NCBI GenBank assembly: GCA_003164655.1
Contig: PLTW01000231.1
Location: forward strand, 1 to 18,720
Direction of reading: 5' to 3'
Length of the DNA stretch: 18,720 bases
From: Actinomycetota bacterium
GTDB taxonomy: Bacteria > Actinomycetota > Thermoleophilia > UBA2241
Part shown: piece after piece, positions 1-7,487 of the stretch
Position numbering within the stretch: the first letter of the stretch is position 1
Layout of the letters: the number at the start of each line of letters is the position of its first letter
Program-made: the position numbers and the translations under genes
The notes under the pieces: model-generated
The model's database searches: none
Told to the model about the DNA's origin: nothing
What the model saw: the letters and a program-made list of their open reading frames with translations, nothing else

Positions 1-1788
1 CAGCGCGGCGTCGGCCAGCGCCTCCCAGAAATCGTCGCCCGACACCCTCGCCGGACAGCCAAGCACGCACTCGGTCGCACACAGATCGCCGGGGGGACGC
101 GCCACCTCGTAGGCACCTTTGACCAGGGCCTGGGGTCTGACCATGCCGTTGAACGAGTTCTTGACATAAGCCAGCGGCACGTCGTAGCGCGCCCCCGGCA
201 CCAGCTCGGACAGCGCCGAGAAGCCGAACCGCACGCCCGGCGCGGTGACCCCGTCGAGGCGCACGTCGCACTGCAGATGGCGCCCGTTGCGGGTGAGCCG
301 GCAGGCGCCGAGCTCGGCGCCGTGGAGGAGCAGCAGCGGCCGCGGGTTGCCGAAGCCGTGAGGCGCAAAGAGGTCGAGCTCGTCGGTGAGGCCGAGGGTG
401 AGCTCGTCGCCGGCGGCGACGGCTTCGACGGCGGTGACGCTGCGAAAGTCGTCGCCGCCGAGGCGCTCGCCGGCGTAGCCGGCGAGCGCCTCGGCGAAGC
501 CCGCGACGGCGGCGGCAGGCAGGCTGAGTCCACAGGCAGCGCGATGCCCGCCGTAGCCCAGCAGGCGCTCGGAACAGGCGGCCACGCCGGCCAGCAGGTC
601 GAAGGCCGCGATACTGCGCCCGGAACCTTTGGCGACGCCGTCGGTCTCGCTCAGCAGGATGGTGGGCCGGCCGGTCTGCTCGACGACCCGCGCCGCGACG
701 ATGCCGATCACGCCGGCGTGCCAGTCGGGCGACGACATGACGACCGCGGCCGGCAGGGGCTCGGGCAGCCGGTCGAGGGCCTCGCGCAGGATGACCGCCT
801 CGATCTCTTGCCGCTCAGCATTCAGAACCCCGAGTCGCTGCGCCAGCGGCAGGGCTGCGGCTCGGTCGGGGGCGCCGAGCAGCTCGACGACCTGCGAGGC
901 GTCCTCGAGGCGGCCGGCGGCGTTCAGACGCGGCGCCAGGCGAAAGCCGATGGTCGAAGCATCGAGGTCGTCGGGCCGCGTCTCGCTGACTTCGAGCAGG
1001 GCGGCCAGGCCCGGCCGCGGCGCGCTGCGCAGGCGGCCGATACCCATGGCCACCAGGCTGCGGTTCTCGTCGAGCAGCGGCACCACGTCGGCCACGGTGC
1101 CCACCGCGACCACGTCGAGATAGGGCCGCAGGGCGAGCGGCAGCTCGACGCGGTCGTCGCGACGGTCTTCGAGCAGCGCGTGGGCCAGCTTGAGGGCCAC
1201 CCCGACGCCGGCCAGGTGACGGAACGGATAGCGGCCCAGCTTGGGATTGATGACGGTGCAGTCGGGGAGCTGTCCGATCGGCTCGTGGTGGTCGGTGACG
1301 ATCACGTCGAGGCCGAGCTTCTGCGCATGGGCGACCTCGGCGCTGGCGCCGATCCCGCAGTCGACCGTGATCACCAGGTCGGCACCGGCGGCGGCCAGCT
1401 CGTCCATCGCTACGGTGGAGATACCGTAGCCTTCGCCGAAACGATTGGGCAGCCGCCAGACCACCTCGGCGCCCATCTGGGTGCGCAGGAACTCTGCCAG
1501 CAGGAACGTCGCCGTGATGCCGTCGGCGTCGTAGTCGCCGTACACGGCGATGGTCTCGCCGCGGCCGAGGGCGCGGTCGATACGCTTGCGGGCCGCGGCC
1601 ATGCCGTCGAGCAGGTACGGGCTGTGCACGCGAAAGTCGGGGTGCAGAAAGTCGCGCGCCGCGTCGGGGTCGGTGAGTCCCCGTCGGGCGAGGATCTCGG
1701 CGGCCAGGCGGCCCAGGTGCAGCTCGTCGGCCAGCACGCCCGCGGCGCGCAGGTCGACGGGTCCGATCTGCCAGGTCTGCTCTCTCAT
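1..1788 (-). CDS. recJ: Single-stranded-DNA-specific 5'-3' exonuclease RecJ (C-terminus cut by window edge)
   Basis: RecJ degrades single-stranded DNA 5' to 3' in recombination and mismatch/base-excision repair, using Mn2+/Mg2+ bound by DHH-family motifs. My reverse-strand translation gives 596 open codons with no stop before the edge. The DHH phosphoesterase domain shows GDYDADG (about residues 84-90), TVDCG (141-145) and TDHHEP (165-170). The RecJ-specific LAPRLNAAGR lies near 284-293 and the DHHA1 motif GGHRAACG near 413-420; an OB-like nucleic-acid-binding region follows. The ATG is 46 bp after the LapA-like gene. E. coli RecJ has 577 residues, so this copy already exceeds it and must have a C-terminal extension. 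Near residues 570-578 a CX3CX3C cysteine cluster is visible. Family assignment is secure; the missing end and the role of the cysteines are unknown. Confidence 0.96.
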   Translation of the reverse strand, partial: MREQTWQIGPVDLRAAGVLADELHLGRLAAEILARRGLTDPDAARDFLHPDFRVHSPYLLDGMAAARKRIDRALGRGETIAVYGDYDADGITATFLLAEFLRTQMGAEVVWRLPNRFGEGYGISTVAMDELAAAGADLVITVDCGIGASAEVAHAQKLGLDVIVTDHHEPIGQLPDCTVINPKLGRYPFRHLAGVGVALKLAHALLEDRRDDRVELPLALRPYLDVVAVGTVADVVPLLDENRSLVAMGIGRLRSAPRPGLAALLEVSETRPDDLDASTIGFRLAPRLNAAGRLEDASQVVELLGAPDRAAALPLAQRLGVLNAERQEIEAVILREALDRLPEPLPAAVVMSSPDWHAGVIGIVAARVVEQTGRPTILLSETDGVAKGSGRSIAAFDLLAGVAACSERLLGYGGHRAACGLSLPAAAVAGFAEALAGYAGERLGGDDFRSVTAVEAVAAGDELTLGLTDELDLFAPHGFGNPRPLLLLHGAELGACRLTRNGRHLQCDVRLDGVTAPGVRFGFSALSELVPGARYDVPLAYVKNSFNGMVRPQALVKGAYEVARPPGDLCATECVLGCPARVSGDDFWEALADAAL

Positions 1789-1834
1789 CGCCGTCTCAGT
1801 CTACAGGCGCCGGCAGACGGAGGCGGCGGCGCTG

Positions 1835-2224
1835 TCAGGACGCGTCCGTCGGCTCGTCGGCGCCCGGCGGCGGCGCCAGCGGGGCCGTCTGCGCGGCAAG
1901 TGAGGCCGGCGGCGCAAGTGAGGCCGCCAGCGGGGCCGTCTGTACCGAGGGCGGCCCCTCGGCCGCGCGCAGGCGGACGTAGGTGCGCTGGAGCTCGCCT
2001 TCGAGGGTGCGACGATCGCGGGCGCTGCCGAGATCGGCGGCAAGCGCCGATAGCACGCCGGCGGCCAGCAGCAGCGCCGCCACGATGGCCGCCAAGGCCA
2101 GCAGCGACGCCCGATGCCACGTGCCGGCGAGGTAGTTCACATCGACCCTGGCGGCGTGGCTGGCGACCCCGACCGACAGGACGAGCACGGCGGCGACCAG
2201 CAGGACGGTAAGGATGTTCTTCAT
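1835..2224 (-). CDS. Small membrane protein with LapA-like (DUF1049) domain
   Basis: A 129-residue protein with two hydrophobic segments (about residues 3-22 and 40-63) joined by a short loop with VDVN-YLAG. This is the layout of LapA/DUF1049 proteins, in which a charged helix follows the second segment (here 66-88). The tail (90-129) is rich in Ala, Pro and Leu and internally repetitive. I chose the ATG at 2224 because the first membrane segment starts right after it; an in-frame ATG at 2287 would add an unlikely Arg-rich leader. It sits between the parvulin-like gene and recJ. A LapA-domain gene (yrvD) also precedes recJ (yrvE) in Bacillus subtilis, which supports the assignment. In proteobacteria LapA works with LapB in envelope assembly; its role here is not known. 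Confidence 0.75.
   Translation of the reverse strand: MKNILTVLLVAAVLVLSVGVASHAARVDVNYLAGTWHRASLLALAAIVAALLLAAGVLSALAADLGSARDRRTLEGELQRTYVRLRAAEGPPSVQTAPLAASLAPPASLAAQTAPLAPPPGADEPTDAS
1875..1942 (-). repeat. Short direct repeats in the LapA-like gene
   Basis: A 17-bp sequence (GCCAGCGGGGCCGTCTG on the plus strand) occurs at 1875-1891 and again at 1926-1942, exactly 51 bp (17 codons) apart. Between them GCAAGTGAGGCCG occurs at 1896-1908 and 1914-1926, 18 bp apart. Both spacings are multiples of three, so the protein gains repeated QTAPLA and ASLA blocks in its Pro/Ala-rich tail. This looks like in-frame tandem expansion of a disordered tail. Confidence 0.7.
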
Positions 2225-2259
2225 GAGGCGGCGGCTCCGGGGTGCGACGTTCGTGGCCC

Positions 2260-2265
2260 AGTATA
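2260..2265 (-). promoter_or_regulatory. Candidate -10 element upstream of the lapA-like/recJ pair
   Basis: On the minus strand TATACT (2265-2260) stands in the 70-bp gap between the parvulin-like gene and the LapA-like gene. It would start transcription about 30 nt before the ATG at 2224. No good -35 hexamer is visible 16-18 bp upstream, so this is only a candidate internal promoter; read-through from the transporter operon is equally possible. Confidence 0.25.
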
Positions 2266-2294
2266 GCGCGACGTCACGGCGCCGCACGCCGTGG

Positions 2295-3323
2295 CTAGGA
2301 GCCGAACGTCACGTGGGCGCGGGCGCGAGCCTTGGCCAGCCATGCCGACAGCAGTGCGGCGCGGCGCTCGACGGTAAGCTGGGCGACGATGGCCGGCCGC
2401 GCCTCGGCGAACGGCTGCGTGTGTGCCCGGCGGCGGCCGAGGACCTTCAGCACGTGCCATTCGCCCACGGCGGCCACCGGCCCCACAACGACACCGGTGC
2501 GCGCCGCTATCAGGGCCCGCGCCAGCGGTTGGGGTAGCGACGAGGTCACGACCCAGCCGATCACCCCGCCGGACGACGCCGACTCGGGGTCCATGGAGTA
2601 GGCACGCGCCACCCCGGCGAAGGGGTAGCCTTGTCGTAGACGGTCGATGACGGCCTGACCGAGCGACCGTGTCTTGACGGCGATCTCGGCCAGCCATACG
2701 GCGGCCGGCGTGGTGAGCTGCCCGCGATGGGCGCGATAGAACGCAAGCGCCTGCCGCCGTCCCGCCACAGCCGCGGGAAACTTGCGCGCGCCGAGGCGTT
2801 CCGCCAGCAGTCCCGCCCGCAACTCCTGGCGATAGTCGGCCAGCGACAGGCCCACCACCGCCAGCGACTGCTGCAGGACCGCCGTGCCGCCGAGGCTCGC
2901 CGCGACCTGCGCGAGACGTGCCTGAAGGCCGGCATCGGAGTCGGCGACCGAGACGCCGAGGCGCGCGGCCTCGTGACTCAGCAGTTGACTGCGAATCGTG
3001 GCCTCGAGCGCCTGGCTGTAGGAGAGCCGCTTCGACGACAGCCGCGAGAAGTCGATCGTGCGTTCGACCTCGGCTCTGGTCACGACCTCGCCGTTGACGT
3101 GGGCCGCGACCACGGCCGGCGCCGGGCTCGACGGGACGAGGACCGGACTGGCGGAGTCGGCGGGGTGAGCAGTCGATCCGCCGCATCCCACCGCCAGCAG
3201 CAGCGCGACCGGCAGGAGAACGGCAAGAGGCGCAAGCGGCGCTGGCCGGCGGACCCGGGCGACGCGTCGCCGGCACATCTGGCGAACGAGTGAGACGATG
3301 ACGCCGCGAGCCGTATGGGTCAT
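2295..3323 (-). CDS. Parvulin/SurA-PrsA-like peptidyl-prolyl isomerase lipoprotein
   Basis: A predicted exported chaperone that would help fold secreted proteins outside the membrane. A basic N-terminus is followed by a hydrophobic stretch (about 30-46) ending in a lipobox-like AVGC with Cys47. A SurA-N-like segment begins VNGEVVTRAEVERT (76-89) and continues with helices to about 200. The parvulin-like domain (about 205-298) keeps the SSGGVIGW region (250-257) and EWHVLKVL (288-295). The usual first His of the HILV strand is Glu213 (LAEIAV), so isomerase activity is uncertain. The gene starts 17 bp after the second ATPase gene and is probably co-transcribed with it. Neither the ATG at 3323 nor an in-frame ATG at 3278 has a clear Shine-Dalgarno sequence; the later one gives a more usual signal-peptide length. 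Confidence 0.8.
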   Translation of the reverse strand: MTHTARGVIVSLVRQMCRRRVARVRRPAPLAPLAVLLPVALLLAVGCGGSTAHPADSASPVLVPSSPAPAVVAAHVNGEVVTRAEVERTIDFSRLSSKRLSYSQALEATIRSQLLSHEAARLGVSVADSDAGLQARLAQVAASLGGTAVLQQSLAVVGLSLADYRQELRAGLLAERLGARKFPAAVAGRRQALAFYRAHRGQLTTPAAVWLAEIAVKTRSLGQAVIDRLRQGYPFAGVARAYSMDPESASSGGVIGWVVTSSLPQPLARALIAARTGVVVGPVAAVGEWHVLKVLGRRRAHTQPFAEARPAIVAQLTVERRAALLSAWLAKARARAHVTFGS

Positions 3324-3339
3324 GCCGCGAAAGAGGGCG

Positions 3340-4359
3340 TCAGGCGCTCGCCGGCGAGCCGCCGGCGGGATCGTACAGCGTCGGAAAGTAGCAGGCGACC
3401 TTCTGGTCGGCGCCGGCTGTACCCACGACCTCGAGCGGCGGCATCGCGATGGTGCACGGATCGGGCTGCATGCGCGGGCAGCGCGGGTGAAACACGCAGC
3501 CGGAGGGCGGATTGGCCGGACTGGGCACGTCGCCTTCGAGGATCACGCGGCGGCGCTTGCGTTCGGTGCGCGGGTCGGGGATGGGCACGGCCGAGAGCAG
3601 CGCCTCGGTGTAGGGATGCTGCGGCTTGACGTAGAGCAGCTTGCTGTCGGCGATCTCGACGATCTTGCCCAGGTACATCACGGCGACTCGATCGGAGATG
3701 TGCTTGACCACCGAGAGATCGTGAGCGATGAACAGATAGGTCAGTTTGAGCTCTTTCTGGAGATCCTCGAGCAGATTGATCATCTGCGCCTGGATGGACA
3801 CGTCGAGCGCGCTCACCGGTTCGTCGCAGATGATCAGGCGCGGGTTCAGCGCCAGGGCGCGGGCGACGCCGATACGCTGGCGCTGCCCGCCGGAGAACTC
3901 GTGCGGGTAGCGCTCGGCGTGCTCCACGGTCAGGCCGACCGTCTCGAGCAGCTCGAACACGCGCCTCTTGCGCTCGGCCTCGGTGCCGATGTCGTGGATG
4001 CGCAGCGGCTCGGCGATGATGTTCTTCACCGTCCGGCGCGGATTCAGGCACGCATACGGGTCTTGAAAGACAATCTGCATGTCGCGGCGCAGGCGCTGCA
4101 GCGCGGCCCGCGGGGCCGCCATGACGTCGAGCCCGTCGAACAGGACCGAGCCGCCGGTGGCCGGCAGCAGACGCAGCAGCACCCTGCCGGTGGTCGACTT
4201 GCCGCAGCCGCTCTCGCCCACCAGGCCGAGCGTCTCGCCCTCCTGGATGGCAAACGACACGCCGTCGACCGCGTAGACGTGGCCGGTGGTGCGCTTGAGC
4301 ACGCCCGACCTGATCGGGAAGTGCTTCTTGAGATCGCCGACCTCGAGGATGGCGCTCAC
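3340..4359 (-). CDS. dppF: Peptide/nickel ABC transporter ATP-binding protein, DppF/OppF type
   Basis: The second ATPase of the importer, powering uptake on the cytoplasmic face as a heterodimer with the DppD-like protein. In the 339-residue product I see Walker A GESGCGKS (48-55), Q-loop Gln99, signature FSGGQ (155-159), Walker B LIICDEP (175-181) and switch His213. The family C-terminal extension contains QHPYTEALLSAVP (248-260) and cysteines 288, 294, 302 and 323. Four conserved cysteines in this region have been linked to an iron-sulfur cluster in some Dpp ATPases. The start is GTG at 4359, whose GTGA overlaps the stop of the upstream ATPase gene and which has an AGGGTG ribosome site just upstream. 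The open frame continues to 4995, but that part only shadows dppD. The substrate cannot be fixed from the sequence. Confidence 0.95.
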   Translation of the reverse strand: MSAILEVGDLKKHFPIRSGVLKRTTGHVYAVDGVSFAIQEGETLGLVGESGCGKSTTGRVLLRLLPATGGSVLFDGLDVMAAPRAALQRLRRDMQIVFQDPYACLNPRRTVKNIIAEPLRIHDIGTEAERKRRVFELLETVGLTVEHAERYPHEFSGGQRQRIGVARALALNPRLIICDEPVSALDVSIQAQMINLLEDLQKELKLTYLFIAHDLSVVKHISDRVAVMYLGKIVEIADSKLLYVKPQHPYTEALLSAVPIPDPRTERKRRRVILEGDVPSPANPPSGCVFHPRCPRMQPDPCTIAMPPLEVVGTAGADQKVACYFPTLYDPAGGSPASA

Positions 4360-5384
4360 GACGGCACCCTGTGCACGAACTGCGGCAGGCCGGCGCGGAT
4401 CTTTTCGCGCTCGGCCACGGGGATCCAGCAGTGCACGCCGTGCCCGGGCTCGACCATCTCCAGCGCCGGGAACTCGCCGGCGCACACCGGCATCTCGTAC
4501 AGGCAGCGCCCCGAGAACGGGCAGCCAGCGGGCAGCAGCAGCAGGTTCGGCGGCTGACCCTCGATCGGCGTGAGGCGCTGCTTTTCGGTCTCGTCGAGCC
4601 GCGGCAGCGAGCCCAGCAGCCCCCAGGTGTAGGGGTGGTGGGCGTTGTAGTAGACCTCGTCGACCGGGCCGTCCTCGAGAGTGCGGCCGCCGTACATGAC
4701 CATCACCTTGTCGGCCATCTGGGCGACCACGCCCAGGTCGTGAGTGATCATGATGACACCGCTGTGGTACTGCGCCTGCATCTCGCGGATGACGTCCATG
4801 ATCTGCGCCTGGATAGTCACGTCGAGTGCGGTCGTGGGCTCGTCGGCGATGAGAATGTCGGGGTTGCACGAGATCGCCATGGCGATCATGGCGCGCTGGC
4901 GCATGCCGCCGGAATACTCGAACGGATACTGATTGACGCGCTCCTCGGGGTCGGGAATGCCGACCTTGGCGAGCAGGTCGACGGCCATCTTCCACGACTC
5001 GCGCTTGGACTTGCCCTGGTGTCGCCTGATGACCTCGGCGATCTGGTCGCCGATCTTGAACACCGGGTTCAGGCTCGTCATGGGGTCCTGGAAGATCATG
5101 GCCACGTCGTTGCCGCGGATGTCGCTCATCTCTTCTTTGGACACGGCCAGCAGATCGCGACCCTTGTGGACGATGGTGCCGCCCACGATGCGCCCGGGCG
5201 GATCGGGGATGAGCCGCATCACCGACATGGCGGTGACCGTCTTGCCCGAGCCCGATTCGCCGACGATGCCGAGGGTCTCGTCACGGTCGAGCGTGAAGCT
5301 CACGCCGTCCACTGCCTTCACCTCGCCGGCATAGGTGAAGAAGTGCGTGCTCAGATCGGTGACCTCGAGGAGGCGCTCGGCCAT
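4356..5384 (-). CDS. dppD: Peptide/nickel ABC transporter ATP-binding protein, DppD/OppD type
   Basis: The first ATPase of the importer, 342 residues. Visible motifs are Walker A GESGSGKT (42-49), Q-loop Gln99 within IFQDPMTSLNP, signature YSGGM (158-162), Walker B LIADEP (178-183) and switch His215 (MITHDL). The C-terminal oligopeptide-transporter extension has HHPYTWGLLGSLPRL (249-263) and cysteines 288, 294, 301 and 319, a spacing consistent with the cluster-binding cysteines of this family. The ATG at 5384 follows an AAGGAA ribosome site inside the end of the permease gene, 2 bp after its stop. The gene overlaps dppF by 4 bp. Such tight spacing points to translational coupling and equal amounts of the two ATPases. 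Confidence 0.95.
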   Translation of the reverse strand: MAERLLEVTDLSTHFFTYAGEVKAVDGVSFTLDRDETLGIVGESGSGKTVTAMSVMRLIPDPPGRIVGGTIVHKGRDLLAVSKEEMSDIRGNDVAMIFQDPMTSLNPVFKIGDQIAEVIRRHQGKSKRESWKMAVDLLAKVGIPDPEERVNQYPFEYSGGMRQRAMIAMAISCNPDILIADEPTTALDVTIQAQIMDVIREMQAQYHSGVIMITHDLGVVAQMADKVMVMYGGRTLEDGPVDEVYYNAHHPYTWGLLGSLPRLDETEKQRLTPIEGQPPNLLLLPAGCPFSGRCLYEMPVCAGEFPALEMVEPGHGVHCWIPVAEREKIRAGLPQFVHRVPS

Positions 5385-5386
5385 GC

Positions 5387-6355
5387 CTATTCCTTGAGCT
5401 TGGGGTCGGTCGCGTCGCGCAGGCCGTTGCCGAACGAGATGAATCCGAACACCGTGATCACCAGGGCAAGACAGGGGAACAGCTCCATCCACCACTGGCC
5501 CGCCTGCAGGTAATTCAGGTAGTCGGAGATCATGTTGCCCCAGCTTGCGGTCGGCGGCTGCACGCCGATGCCCAGAAAGCTCAGGGCCGCCTCGGTGACG
5601 ATCGCCCCGCCGATGCCCATGGCGATTGCGACATACACCGGCGCCATGCTGTTGGGCAGCACGTGGCCGAACACGATGCGCAGGTCGCTCGCGCCGGCCG
5701 CCTTGGCGGCCTCGACGTACTCCTGTGTCTTGATGCTCAGGACCGTGCCCCGCACGAGGCGGGCATAGGACGCCCAGCTCAGCAGGCCGATGGCGATGAA
5801 CACGTTTCTGAACCCGGGCCCGAGCACGACCACGAGCAGAAGCACGAAGAGGATGTAGGGAAAGGCGAAGAACACGTCGGCGACGCGCATGATCACCGAG
5901 TCGATAGCGCCCCCGTAGTAGCCCGACAGCGGACCGAGCGCCAGTCCCAGGGCGAGCGCGATGCTGACCGCGATCACACCGACCAGCAGCGAGATACGCG
6001 AGGCCACGAGCACCCGCGAGAACACGTCGCGGCCGATGTAGTCGGTGCCGAAGGGATGGGCAAGCGAAGGTGGCGCCTTGGCGATGGTGTAGTTGACGGC
6101 GTTGGGGTTGTACGGCGCCAGGTACCCGCCGTGGATGCCGGTGACGCCGGCGATGATCTGAGCCACGCCGATGACCAGGAACACGATGATGATGCCCAGC
6201 CCGACGAGGGCCAGCTTGTTGCGGCGCAGGCGGCGCCACGTGTCGGCCCACAGACCGAGCGGCTTGGCGGAGACCGGCTCGTTCTCTGACCCGACAGGCA
6301 GCGGCGAGTCGAGCTGCGGCTCGGCGAAAGAGGCGGCTGATTCGGTATCGGTCAT
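5387..6355 (-). CDS. dppC: Peptide/nickel ABC transporter permease, DppC/OppC type
   Basis: The inner-membrane permease partner of DppB, 322 residues. A polar cytoplasmic N-terminus (1-46) with the typical WRRLRRNKLAL precedes the first membrane segment (about 48-70). The family hallmark HPFGTDYIGRDVFSR is at 100-114. Further membrane segments lie near 120-143, 162-180, 184-200, 236-256 and 290-308. The EAA cytoplasmic loop that docks on the ATPases is EYVEAAKAAGASDLRIVFG (212-230) followed by HVLPN. The start ATG lies 6 bp after the dppB stop. DppC-type permeases carry this longer N-terminal arm, which distinguishes them from DppB. Confidence 0.95.
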   Translation of the reverse strand: MTDTESAASFAEPQLDSPLPVGSENEPVSAKPLGLWADTWRRLRRNKLALVGLGIIIVFLVIGVAQIIAGVTGIHGGYLAPYNPNAVNYTIAKAPPSLAHPFGTDYIGRDVFSRVLVASRISLLVGVIAVSIALALGLALGPLSGYYGGAIDSVIMRVADVFFAFPYILFVLLLVVVLGPGFRNVFIAIGLLSWASYARLVRGTVLSIKTQEYVEAAKAAGASDLRIVFGHVLPNSMAPVYVAIAMGIGGAIVTEAALSFLGIGVQPPTASWGNMISDYLNYLQAGQWWMELFPCLALVITVFGFISFGNGLRDATDPKLKE

Positions 6356-6361
6356 CGCCGG

Positions 6362-7318
6362 TCACTCATAGCGGATACGCGGGTCGATGTAGGCGTAAGC
6401 CAGGTCGACCACCAGGTTGGCGATGACGTAGACGAACGTGGCGAAAAGTACGCCGCCGACCACGACCGGCAGGTCGCGGGCGTTGATGGCGTTGTAGACC
6501 ATGAGGCCGACGCCGTAGCGTGAGAAGACCGTCTCGGTGAGGATCGCTCCGCCCATCAGCGCGCCCAGGTCGATGCCGGCGATCGTGAGGACCGGGATGA
6601 CGGCGTTCTTGAGGCTGTGCTTGAGGATCACCGAACGCTCGGGGAGTCCTTTGGCGCGGGCCGTGCGCACATAGTCTGAGCGGATCACCTCGAGCATGGA
6701 GGCACGCTGCATGTACGAGATGTAGGCGACCTCGATGATGCCGAGGGTCACGGCAGGCAGGATGAGGTGCGAGAGGTTGTTCCAGTCGGCGGGGATGACC
6801 CAGAGGAACGTACTGCCACCGGTGCCGTAGAAGGGCAGGATGCCCAGATAGACCCCGAAGACGTACTGCATGAAGACCGCCAGTACGAAGACGGGGATGC
6901 CCCAGATGATGAGCGCCGTCGTCGTCAGCGTGCTGTCCCAGATGGTGTACTGACGCAAGGCCGAGTAGATGCCGAGCGGGATGCCCAGCAACTCGATCAG
7001 CACGGCCGCGACGGCGAGCTGCGCCGTGTTAGGGATGGCGCTCTGTAGCATCTGACGGACCGGCCGCTCGAACTGGTACGACTCGCCGAAGTTGCCGTGA
7101 ACCAGGCGATCGACGAAGCGGCCGTACTGCACGTAGATGGGCTTGTTCAAGCCGAGTTCCACGCTGATCTCGGCGACGCGCTGCGGCGTCGCGTTCTTTC
7201 CCGCCAGCAGGTATGCGGGATTCCCGGGAATCAGGAACATGATCAAAAAGGTGATGATGCTGACGCCGATCAGCACGAACACGAGCTGCACGAGGCGCCT
7301 AGCGATGTAGCCGTACAT
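6362..7318 (-). CDS. dppB: Peptide/nickel ABC transporter permease, DppB/OppB type
   Basis: The first permease of the importer, 318 residues. It opens directly with the conserved first membrane helix (about 9-30, ending FLIPGNP), followed by the periplasmic-type segment with LGLNKPIYVQY (55-65) and FGESY (77-81). Membrane helices follow near 100-120, 132-158, 185-203, 240-260 and 285-308. The EAA loop DYVRTARAKGLPERSVILKH is at 215-234, and IDPRIRY closes the protein as in other DppB proteins. The ATG at 7318 has a purine-rich AGGAAGG about 9 nt upstream. The gene is separated from the binding-protein gene by 169 bp that hold a strong hairpin, unlike the very tight spacing of the other transporter genes. 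Confidence 0.95.
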   Translation of the reverse strand: MYGYIARRLVQLVFVLIGVSIITFLIMFLIPGNPAYLLAGKNATPQRVAEISVELGLNKPIYVQYGRFVDRLVHGNFGESYQFERPVRQMLQSAIPNTAQLAVAAVLIELLGIPLGIYSALRQYTIWDSTLTTTALIIWGIPVFVLAVFMQYVFGVYLGILPFYGTGGSTFLWVIPADWNNLSHLILPAVTLGIIEVAYISYMQRASMLEVIRSDYVRTARAKGLPERSVILKHSLKNAVIPVLTIAGIDLGALMGGAILTETVFSRYGVGLMVYNAINARDLPVVVGGVLFATFVYVIANLVVDLAYAYIDPRIRYE

Positions 7319-7389
7319 GTCCTAGGCCTTCCTGCCGGTCCATCCCGATGATCCGACTCCGGCGCGACTACCGCCGGCGAGCTGCTGCC

Positions 7390-7428
7390 GGCTGGCGGGC
7401 CGGCGCCGAGAGCGCCGGCCCGCCAGCC
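7390..7428 (-). promoter_or_regulatory. Perfect 17-bp hairpin between binding-protein and permease genes
   Basis: The plus-strand arm at 7390-7406 (GGCTGGCGGGCCGGCGC) is exactly complementary to 7412-7428 with a 5-nt loop (7407-7411). It falls about 60 nt after the dppA stop codon and about 70 nt before the dppB start. No T-run follows it in the direction of transcription, so it is not a standard intrinsic terminator. In binding-protein operons, hairpins here commonly protect the upstream mRNA or cause partial termination, giving more binding protein than permease. That role is inferred. Confidence 0.8.
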
Positions 7429-7449
7429 TTCGCAGTGTACGCGGTCAGA

Positions 7450-7479
7450 CTACCGCGGCCAACCTGTACCTCGCGGTAG
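7450..7479 (-). promoter_or_regulatory. Second, weaker inverted repeat just after dppA
   Basis: CTACCGCG at 7450-7457 is complementary to CGCGGTAG at 7472-7479 around a 14-nt loop, starting 8 nt downstream of the dppA stop. GACTACCGC is repeated at 7367-7375 on the other side of the strong hairpin, so alternative pairings are possible. There is no T-run. It may form a small stem ahead of the main hairpin, or be chance in GC-rich DNA. Confidence 0.4.
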
Positions 7480-7487
7480 CAAGAAGG

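Noticed and set aside
277..2211. A 644-codon open frame on the plus strand opposite recJ and the LapA-like gene
   Set aside because: The reverse strand encodes RecJ with all its motifs in order. The plus-strand product is repetitive in Gly, Ala, Arg and Asp with no domain signature.
2275..2293. Small inverted repeat (CACGGC and GCCGTG) after the parvulin-like gene as a terminator
   Set aside because: The stem is only 6 bp with a 7-nt loop and no T-run; such repeats are common by chance at this GC content.
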